From positions 1 to 10,360 of the forward strand of contig NZ_NUNF01000130.1 in assembly GCF_002585305.1 (NCBI RefSeq): a DNA stretch of 10,360 nucleotides, written 5' to 3'. Of the stretch, positions 6,481 to 10,360 are shown in pieces (the stretch's first letter is position 1; each line of letters begins with the position of its first letter). Origin of the DNA: Bacillus sp. AFS037270 (GTDB lineage: Bacteria > Bacillota > Bacilli > Bacillales_B > DSM-18226). A model generated the notes under the pieces. That model was not told the origin of the DNA, did not search any database, and saw nothing but the letters and a program-made list of their open reading frames with translations. The position numbers were made by a program, and so were the translations under genes.

Positions 6481-6985
6481 CGAAGAACATAAAAAGGAAG
6501 CACCGAAGGCAGTAAGATGTAAGATCATTACTGTCAGTGACACTAGAAATCAGGAAACAGACAAAAGCGGCAAGCTAATGATGGAGATGCTTGAAGGTGC
6601 TGGACATAAAATCGTGGATTATTGTATTGTTAAAGATGAAATTGCTCCGATTCAGGCCGAAATTCTTAAAGGCTGTGACAGAGAGGATATTGATGTTATT
6701 CTAACAAATGGCGGGACCGGGATTGCCAAGCGGGATGTAACGATTGAAACAGTTGAAGGTCTGCTAGAGAAAGAAATTGTCGGCTTTGGGGAATTATTTC
6801 GCATGCTGAGTTACCAAGAGGATATCGGTTCTGCTGCTATCCTATCCAGAGCTATAGCAGGTGTAGTTAAAGACAAAGCGATATTTTCAACTCCTGGCTC
6901 CACTGGTGCGGTGAAATTGGCCATGAGTAAATTAATCCTGCCTGAGATTGGGCATGTGGTTAGAGAGCTAAAAAAAGACTTATAA
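6473..6985 (+). CDS. moaB: MoaB/Mog family molybdenum cofactor biosynthesis protein
   Basis: A 170-residue protein of the MoaB/MogA fold, which in active members adenylylates molybdopterin before molybdenum insertion. Visible motifs are ITVSDTRNQETDKSG (19-33), the molybdopterin-binding TNGGTGIAKRDVTIE (78-92) and FSTPGSTGAVKLAM (138-151, with PGS at 141-143). MoaB of E. coli is thought to be inactive while MogA is active, so activity cannot be assigned from the name. The ATG lies inside the last codons of the EcsC gene (ATGAGTAG overlap), with GAGGAG just upstream, so the two are translationally coupled. In B. subtilis moaB lies beside ackA and, as I recall, argGH; argGH are not next to it here. 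No other molybdenum cofactor gene is present. Confidence 0.93.
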   Translation: MSSEEHKKEAPKAVRCKIITVSDTRNQETDKSGKLMMEMLEGAGHKIVDYCIVKDEIAPIQAEILKGCDREDIDVILTNGGTGIAKRDVTIETVEGLLEKEIVGFGELFRMLSYQEDIGSAAILSRAIAGVVKDKAIFSTPGSTGAVKLAMSKLILPEIGHVVRELKKDL

Positions 6986-6986
6986 A

Positions 6987-7015
6987 CAAAAAAACTCCCT
7001 GTCAGTGGGAGTTTT
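6987..7015. terminator. Bidirectional terminator between moaB and the convergent gene
   Basis: AAAACTCCC (6991-6999) pairs with GGGAGTTTT (7007-7015). The left flank is A-rich, giving a U-tract for the minus strand, and the right arm ends in Ts for the plus strand. It immediately follows moaB and touches the stop codon of the minus-strand gene at 7014. Confidence 0.85.
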
Positions 7016-7328
7016 ATTGATGGACTTTTGTGGAAATGGTTTGGTTAGCACGGTACCACAGCCATAAATCATTGATAATCGAAGCCAGATCAGCTATTTC
7101 CGTATTCAACTTACAAGAACGAGGAAAGTCATTTTCGTTTGAGAGTTTATCCTGTTTAAGGTTTATTTCCTGCTCAAGTTCCGCAATTCGATCTGGAATA
7201 GATCCGCGAATCTGTTCCCAATGAAGTAAAATATACTGCTGCGTTTCCTTGCTATATTCATCCCACTCAATCCCTAAGTCCGGCACATGGATCCCTAGCC
7301 GTTCATCAAAATAAAAATGATCCATCAT
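7014..7328 (-). CDS. Small conserved-looking protein of unknown function
   Basis: I do not recognise this 104-residue protein. It is acidic at the N-terminus (MMDHFYFDERLGIHVPDLGIEWDEYSKETQQYILLHWEQ) and rich in aromatic residues. A heptad-like helix (about 44-66, DRIAELEQEINLKQDKLSNEN) suggests a coiled coil, and a second helix (about 73-93) ends in LWLWYRA. There is no signal peptide, membrane segment or metal-binding Cys/His cluster. A strong AGGAGG lies 7 bases before the ATG at 7328. Coding is supported by that site, by normal amino-acid composition and by the shared convergent terminator. It is separated from the universal stress gene upstream by a terminator, so it is probably transcribed alone. 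It may be a cytosolic accessory or regulatory protein, but this is only a guess. Confidence 0.82.
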   Translation of the reverse strand: MMDHFYFDERLGIHVPDLGIEWDEYSKETQQYILLHWEQIRGSIPDRIAELEQEINLKQDKLSNENDFPRSCKLNTEIADLASIINDLWLWYRANQTISTKVHQ

Positions 7329-7366
7329 GTGTCTGCCTCCTATATTTCAATTTGTATATAGTAGAA

Positions 7367-7383
7367 ATGGTGTCAGGCACCAT
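7367..7383. repeat. Short palindrome ATGGTGTCAGGCACCAT
   Basis: A 17-base near-perfect inverted repeat: six perfect end pairs, one G-T mismatch near the centre. It lies upstream of the small minus-strand gene. GGTGTCAGGCACC and its complement resemble a short motif I remember recurring between genes in many Bacillus-related genomes. Only one copy is in this window, so dispersal cannot be judged here. Confidence 0.55.
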
Positions 7384-7450
7384 CTTAAGATAATTGTTCT
7401 TATTGTACTATAGATAGAGTGATCATTCACGATAATATATGAAACTTTTA

Positions 7451-7483
7451 ACGAAAAGCACGGGGCAATTAGCTCCGTGCTTT
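7451..7483 (-). terminator. Rho-independent terminator of the universal stress gene
   Basis: On the minus strand AAAGCACGGAGC (complement of 7472-7483) pairs with its partner at 7455-7466 around a 5-base loop, with one G-U pair, followed by TTTTCGTT. It starts 14 bases beyond the stop codon at 7498. Confidence 0.82.
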
Positions 7484-7497
7484 AATAGTCTATATGT

Positions 7498-7950
7498 TTA
7501 TTCTGCATCTTTTATTGTTCGAACGACAAGAACATCACAAGGTGCGTAGCGAGTGATATGTTCAGAAACACTTCCAATAATGAACCTTTCTACCACATTC
7601 ATACCAGTAGCTCCGCAGAGGATTAAATCAACATGATGCTTTTTGGCTATATCTCTAGGAATGCGTATTTTAGGGGAGCCGTATTCAATCTCATATTGAA
7701 CGTTTGTTAATCCTGCTTCAACAGCTTGTTGTTGATACTTTTCGAGCATATCCTTTGCTAGCTTTTCTGCTCGATCGCCAATGACGGTATCATATGCTTC
7801 AATTAAGGCAAACGACCTTGTATCGATTACATGTACTAATATCATACGTGCACCATTTCGTTTGGCAATTTCTATCCCTTTTTGAAATGCCCAATCCGCT
7901 TCCTTTGACCCATCAATAGCGACCAAAATATTTCGATATTTAAGTCCCAT
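7498..7950 (-). CDS. Universal stress protein (UspA family, ATP-binding type)
   Basis: A 150-residue cytosolic protein with the single Usp domain: N-terminal YRNILVAIDGSKEADWAF (Asp13 binds adenine nucleotide in the family), ILVHVID (37-43), and the ATP-binding signature G-2x-G-9x-G-S at 113-127 (GATGMNVVERFIIGS), then CDVLVVR. The intact signature suggests it binds ATP. Such proteins support survival under starvation and other stress, but the exact role is unknown. The frame is open upstream to a TTG at 7980, but that codon adjoins a TATAAT. I chose ATG 7950 because GGAG lies 9 bases before it and the protein then has normal family length; the intermediate ATG at 7959 abuts the GGAG. Confidence 0.93.
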   Translation of the reverse strand: MGLKYRNILVAIDGSKEADWAFQKGIEIAKRNGARMILVHVIDTRSFALIEAYDTVIGDRAEKLAKDMLEKYQQQAVEAGLTNVQYEIEYGSPKIRIPRDIAKKHHVDLILCGATGMNVVERFIIGSVSEHITRYAPCDVLVVRTIKDAE

Positions 7951-8054
7951 GATTATCATCTCCTCACCTTGATTATACAATATTTAACAATGAATAATTG
8001 TTTCAATTTTTCGAACAATAATGAAGTAACATATCCAAAGGGGGCATGAAAGTG

Positions 8055-8210
8055 ATGGAAAGAGAATCAAAGAATAAGTATACGTTTGAATTTGATGAAA
8101 AAGGAACAATGGAGGTAAGCCAGCAGATATTGAACTCCTATAATAGCGGCTTTATAGGGGAAGGAACGGCACTTGCAGACAGCAGTGATTTTGCTGCTGT
8201 AGAGGAATAA
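8055..8210 (+). CDS. Small hypothetical protein (51 residues)
   Basis: A short ORF reading MERESKNKYTFEFDEKGTME and then VSQQILNSYNSGFIGEGTAL, ADSSDFAAVEE. It is acidic, with no membrane segment and no Cys. I do not recognise it with confidence; the VSQQILNSYNSGFI stretch has the look of short Bacillus sporulation-type or DUF proteins, which is inference only. AAAGGGGGC at 8037-8045 precedes three in-frame starts: ATG 8046 (too close), GTG 8052 (7 bases) and ATG 8055 (10 bases). I chose the last, but 8052 is nearly as good. A clear terminator follows about 20 bases downstream. It is divergent from the universal stress gene. Confidence 0.72.
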   Translation: MERESKNKYTFEFDEKGTMEVSQQILNSYNSGFIGEGTALADSSDFAAVEE

Positions 8211-8230
8211 AGTAGAATTTTAATTAGGGA

Positions 8231-8263
8231 TAAGCTGTCTAGATTAGGCAGCTTTTTTCTTTT
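8231..8263 (+). terminator. Rho-independent terminator of the 51-codon ORF
   Basis: AAGCTGTCT (8232-8240) pairs with AGGCAGCTT (8246-8254) with one G-U pair, followed by a T-rich tract. Its presence supports the short ORF as a real transcription unit. Confidence 0.9.
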
Positions 8264-8290
8264 GTTTGAAATCTTAACGATGAGACAAGG

Positions 8291-8335
8291 CCAGCTCCAG
8301 TCCTATCGTGCGTTAAACGGGCGCTTTCCGCTTTT
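8291..8335. repeat. Probable degenerate copy of a Bacillus intergenic dispersed repeat
   Basis: This non-coding stretch opens with CCAGCTCCAG (8291-8300) and closes with GGGCGCTTTCCGCTTTT (8319-8335). From memory these resemble the two ends of a repeat common between genes in Bacillus-related genomes, here with a very short middle. The same 9 bases CCAGCTCCA recur at 10352-10360. It is more GC-rich than its surroundings. No ORF or clear promoter was seen between 8264 and 8420. Confidence 0.5.
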
Positions 8336-8438
8336 GGGGTGTACTAGTCGTATGTCCTTGAAAATTCAGCAATAAAGGGCGTTTACCCAGGAGTTTATAG
8401 TTAATCATGCATATTCTTTAATGTGCCAAGTAAAAAAA

Positions 8439-8445
8439 GAGGAGG
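8439..8445 (+). promoter_or_regulatory. Ribosome binding site with unusual spacing to the next ATG
   Basis: GAGGAGG is a strong Shine-Dalgarno, but the first in-frame ATG after it (8463) is 17 bases away. An in-frame ATA at 8451 is 5 bases away. Either the spacing is long or a rare ATA codon starts translation. Confidence 0.55.
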
Positions 8446-8462
8446 AAAACATAAATAATCAT

Positions 8463-8672
8463 ATGTATATGGCGCCTGTGAATTATAGGCAAATTGAACA
8501 AATCCCTGGTTATGGCGGTCAGGACTCTCGTATTTGGGGGGGCTTTGGCTGGGGGAGACCATGGGGATGGGGCTTTGGCAGTCCATTCTTTGGAGCACCA
8601 TTTGGCTTTGGAATGCCTTTTGGATTTGGCTTTGGTTTTCCGTTCTTCGGGGGCTTCCCATTCTCTATTTAA
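8463..8672 (+). CDS. Phe/Gly-rich low-complexity small protein (first of a pair)
   Basis: About 69 residues. A short specific head (MYMAPVNYRQIEQIPGYGGQ, then DSRIW) is followed by a tail (residues 26-67) made almost only of Gly, Phe, Pro and Trp, with repeated PFGFG and PFFGG motifs. There is no signal peptide. The start is uncertain: the frame is open from ATG 8421, but that would put the strong Shine-Dalgarno (8439-8445) inside the coding region; 8451 (ATA), 8463 and 8469 are the candidates after it. The next gene encodes a similar protein 40 bases downstream with no terminator between, so they are probably co-transcribed. Function is unknown. Similar Gly/aromatic-rich proteins occur in spore coats or at cell surfaces, so a structural role is a reasonable inference only. 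Confidence 0.7.
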   Translation: MYMAPVNYRQIEQIPGYGGQDSRIWGGFGWGRPWGWGFGSPFFGAPFGFGMPFGFGFGFPFFGGFPFSI

Positions 8673-8712
8673 CAAAAACTGAGTAAAAAACTGATAAGGA
8701 GGAGAGTAAAAA

Positions 8713-9030
8713 TTGACAACTGAAATGCATGGATTAAATACAGTGGATGAAAGACTTCACCACGGCTTCGGTCATTTTGGAGGTTTCGGTCATTTCGGAG
8801 GTTTTGGTCGTCCAGGCTTTGGTTTTGGCTTCGGCCGCCCTGGTTTCGGCTTTGGATTTGGCCGTCCGTTCGGTTTTGGTTTTGGCCGTCCCTTCGGTTT
8901 TGGTTTCGGTCTGCCATTTTTAGGAGGCCTAGCAGCGGGTGCTTTATTAACAGCACCATATTATGGATACGGATATGGATATCCTTATTACGACCCATAT
9001 TATTATCCATATTATCCTTACTATTATTAA
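8713..9030 (+). CDS. Phe/Gly-repeat protein with Tyr-rich C-terminus (second of a pair)
   Basis: A 105-residue protein in four parts: an ordinary head (residues 1-17, TTEMHGLNTVDERLHH), a Phe/Gly repeat array (18-66), a short hydrophobic Gly/Ala segment (LPFLGGLAAGALLTAP, 67-82) and a tail of Tyr, Gly and Pro (83-105, ending PYYYPYYPYYY). The array holds three doublets: HFGGFG twice, RPGFGFGFG twice and RPFGFGFG twice. The start is TTG at 8713, 10 bases after AAGGAGG; the next in-frame ATG (8725) is 22 bases from that site. It is followed by a terminator. I do not recognise a named family. Its composition suggests a structural, self-associating protein, perhaps of the spore coat or cell surface. 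Long antisense frames here are composition artefacts. Confidence 0.8.
   Translation: MTTEMHGLNTVDERLHHGFGHFGGFGHFGGFGRPGFGFGFGRPGFGFGFGRPFGFGFGRPFGFGFGLPFLGGLAAGALLTAPYYGYGYGYPYYDPYYYPYYPYYY
8773..8910 (+). repeat. Nested in-frame tandem repeats encoding Phe-Gly units
   Basis: Two 18-base units (8773-8808, HFGGFG), two 27-base units (8809-8862, RPGFGFGFG) and two 24-base units (8863-8910, RPFGFGFG) in succession. Copies within a doublet are similar but carry silent third-position differences, so the expansion is not very recent or is kept by selection on the protein. Confidence 0.9.
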
Positions 9031-9036
9031 ATCATG

Positions 9037-9073
9037 AAAAGGAGACTTGCCATTTGGTAAGCTCCTTTTATTT
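9037..9073 (+). terminator. Rho-independent terminator of the Phe/Gly gene pair
   Basis: AAAAGGAG (9037-9044) pairs with CTCCTTTT (9062-9069), with further imperfect inner pairing (CTTGCC with GGTAAG, one bulged A), then a T-rich stretch. Outer arms ATCATG (9031-9036) and CATGAT (9075-9080) extend the symmetry. Confidence 0.82.
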
Positions 9074-9084
9074 ACATGATTATG

Positions 9085-9113
9085 GTTACATTTTAAGCAC
9101 AAAAGGATATATT
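9085..9113 (+). promoter_or_regulatory. Possible sigma-A promoter of ald
   Basis: GTTACA (9085-9090), a 17-base spacer and TATATT (9108-9113). It lies between the upstream terminator and the ald ribosome binding site (TAGGAGGTTA, 9145-9154). TATTAT and TATAGT in the same AT-rich run are alternative -10 boxes. Confidence 0.5.
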
Positions 9114-9159
9114 ATAGTAACTTGATTTACCTGAAAAAGAAATTTAGGAGGTTAGCACA

Positions 9160-10281
9160 ATGCGGATTGGAGTACCGAAAGAAATAAAAAATAATGAAAA
9201 TCGTATTGCCATGACACCGTCAGGAGTTGTTAATCTCGTAAAATATGGACATGAAGTAATGATTGAAAAAGGTGCAGGACTCGGCTCCGGTTTTTTAGAC
9301 GAAGATTACCGCTCTCATGGGGCACAAATCGTGGAAACAGCTAGTGAGGCTTGGTCAATGGACATGGTTATGAAGGTAAAAGAACCACTTCCAAGTGAAT
9401 ATCAATATTTCCGTGAAGGGTTAATATTATTTACATATTTACATCTCGCGCCTGAACCGGAGCTAACCAAGGCATTAATTGACAACAAAGTAATTGGTAT
9501 TGCATATGAAACGGTTCAACTTGCGAACCATAGTCTGCCATTACTTACACCCATGAGTGAGGTTGCTGGAAGGATGGCCCCGCAAATTGGCGCACAATTC
9601 CTAGAAAAGGTCTACGGGGGTAAGGGGATCCTGCTTTCAGGTGTTCCAGGGGTACAAAGAGGAAAAGTCACCATAATAGGCGGCGGGGTTGCCGGTACAA
9701 ATGCGGCCAAAATGGCGATTGGACTAGGCGCAAAAGTAACCATTATTGATGTGAATCCAGATCGTCTCCGTCAATTAGATGATATTTTTGGTTCGGATGT
9801 TACCTCCCTCATGTCTAATCCCTTAAATATTGCTGAAGCCGTGAAAGACTCGGATTTAGTCATTGGTGCTGTACTTATCCCAGGAGCAAAGGCTCCCAAG
9901 CTCGTAACAGAGGAAATGATTCGTTCCATGACACAAGGAAGTGTTGTGGTCGATATAGCGATCGACCAAGGAGGAATTTTTGAGACAACTGACCGAATCA
10001 CAACTCATGATCATCCAACGTATGAAAAGCACGGAGTGGTCCATTATGCTGTTGCGAATATGCCTGGCGCTGTCCCTAGGACATCAACCATCGCCTTAAC
10101 AAATGTAACAGTTCCTTATGCACTCCAGATTGCTAATAAAGGCTATAAAAAAGCATGCTTAGAAAATGAGGCTTTGTTAAAAGGGATCAATACTCTAGGA
10201 GGCTATGTAACTTACCCAGCCGTTGCAGAAGCACAAGGTATGAGCGTTTCAGATACAAGGAAATTACTGGAACAAAATTAA
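9160..10281 (+). CDS. ald: Alanine dehydrogenase
   Basis: NAD-dependent enzyme that oxidatively deaminates L-alanine to pyruvate and ammonia, cytosolic and usually hexameric. At 373 residues it is full length. Substrate-binding and catalytic residues are in place: Arg15 ([13 protein letters not shown]), Lys74 (MKVKEP), His95 ([10 protein letters not shown]), and Asp269 ([10 protein letters not shown]). The signature [15 protein letters not shown] (131-145) and the Rossmann NAD site [20 protein letters not shown] (172-191), with Asp197 ending the second strand, are intact. In Bacillus the enzyme supports alanine use as carbon and nitrogen source and contributes to sporulation; L-alanine is also a germinant, so nearby gerW gives a loose thematic link only. 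It appears monocistronic between two terminators. No adjacent AdeR-type regulator is seen. Confidence 0.98.
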   Translation: MRIGVPKEIKNNENRIAMTPSGVVNLVKYGHEVMIEKGAGLGSGFLDEDYRSHGAQIVETASEAWSMDMVMKVKEPLPSEYQYFREGLILFTYLHLAPEPELTKALIDNKVIGIAYETVQLANHSLPLLTPMSEVAGRMAPQIGAQFLEKVYGGKGILLSGVPGVQRGKVTIIGGGVAGTNAAKMAIGLGAKVTIIDVNPDRLRQLDDIFGSDVTSLMSNPLNIAEAVKDSDLVIGAVLIPGAKAPKLVTEEMIRSMTQGSVVVDIAIDQGGIFETTDRITTHDHPTYEKHGVVHYAVANMPGAVPRTSTIALTNVTVPYALQIANKGYKKACLENEALLKGINTLGGYVTYPAVAEAQGMSVSDTRKLLEQN

Positions 10282-10309
10282 AAGAAGAGGCCGCGGCCTC
10301 TTCTTTTTT
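10280..10309 (+). terminator. Rho-independent terminator of ald
   Basis: A perfect 28-base palindrome (10280-10307) centred on CCGCGG, with GAAGAGG arms and a run of six Ts at its end. It starts at the ald stop codon. The A-rich left flank could also allow termination from the other strand. Confidence 0.93.
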
Positions 10310-10312
10310 ACA

Positions 10313-10342
10313 TAGGTAAGAAAGTATAAAAGTTTTTACCTA
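10313..10342. repeat. Inverted repeat beside the window edge
   Basis: TAGGTAAGAA (10313-10322) pairs with TTTTTACCTA (10333-10342) with one G-T pair around a 10-base loop. It lies just after the ald terminator and just before the dispersed-repeat-like end. There is no T-tract, so it is not an obvious terminator. Role unknown. Confidence 0.5.
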
Positions 10343-10346
10343 GAGA

Positions 10347-10360
10347 ATTGTCCAGCTCCA
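10347..10360. repeat. Start of a likely dispersed intergenic repeat, cut by the window edge
   Basis: ATTGTCCAGCTCCA resembles the beginning of a repeat that I remember as common between genes in Bacillus-related genomes, and shares CCAGCTCCA with 8291-8299. Only 14 bases are visible, so the call is tentative. Confidence 0.4.

Noticed and set aside
7421..7432. GTGATCATTCAC, a short imperfect palindrome
   Set aside because: Only 4-base arms around an AT-rich centre; too short to call an operator without more copies.
7972..7977. Perfect TATAAT on the minus strand before the universal stress gene
   Set aside because: No acceptable -35 at 16-18 bases, and the start point would fall on the ribosome binding site. 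Kept only as a reason to doubt the upstream TTG start.
8401..9010. Long antisense frames opposite the Phe/Gly gene pair
   Set aside because: Low-complexity Gly/Phe codons lack stop-generating triplets on the opposite strand. The frames have biased, improbable composition and no ribosome binding sites.

Overview
The window looks like chromosomal DNA of an AT-rich, endospore-forming Bacillaceae (Bacillus in the broad sense). The reasons are strong AGGAGG-type ribosome binding sites with ATG, GTG and TTG starts, compact hairpin-plus-T-tract terminators, a GerW/YtfJ spore protein, and a gene order (NAD kinase, ytfI, ytfJ/gerW, tpx, ytxK, ackA, moaB) that largely follows the B. subtilis block as I recall it. 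No phage, insertion sequence, CRISPR, tRNA or rRNA signal was seen.

Left part (1-2330): an NAD kinase on the minus strand (40-843) diverges from a two-gene unit, a DUF2953/YtfI-like membrane-anchored protein and the GerW-family spore protein, closed by a terminator. This unit is probably expressed during sporulation. Centre (2390-5580): three plus-strand genes that each look separately promoted and terminated: thiol peroxidase (tpx), a YtxK-type N6-methyltransferase-fold protein, and acetate kinase (ackA). ackA has a good catabolite-response element (cre) about 55 bases upstream of its predicted start point, which fits CcpA activation of acetate overflow.

Next (5594-7015): an EcsC-family protein and a MoaB/Mog-family molybdenum cofactor protein are translationally coupled by an 8-base overlap, behind an extended -10 promoter. 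A bidirectional terminator separates them from a convergent small unknown protein (7014-7328, minus). A universal stress protein with an intact ATP-binding motif follows, also on the minus strand.

Right part (8038-10309): a short ORF (about 8055-8210) of 51 codons with its own ribosome binding site and terminator; a stretch resembling a short or degenerate copy of a Bacillus dispersed repeat; a tandem pair of very small Phe/Gly-rich low-complexity proteins, the second ending in a Tyr-rich tail; and alanine dehydrogenase (ald) with a strong palindromic terminator. The last 12 bases appear to begin another copy of the dispersed repeat.

Functionally the window is mostly housekeeping and stress metabolism (NADP supply, peroxide defence, acetate and alanine metabolism, a stress protein) plus sporulation or germination functions. 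The least explained parts are the Phe/Gly-repeat gene pair, the 51-codon ORF, the 104-residue minus-strand protein and the GDDG change in the NAD kinase motif. No clearly new multi-gene system is evident.
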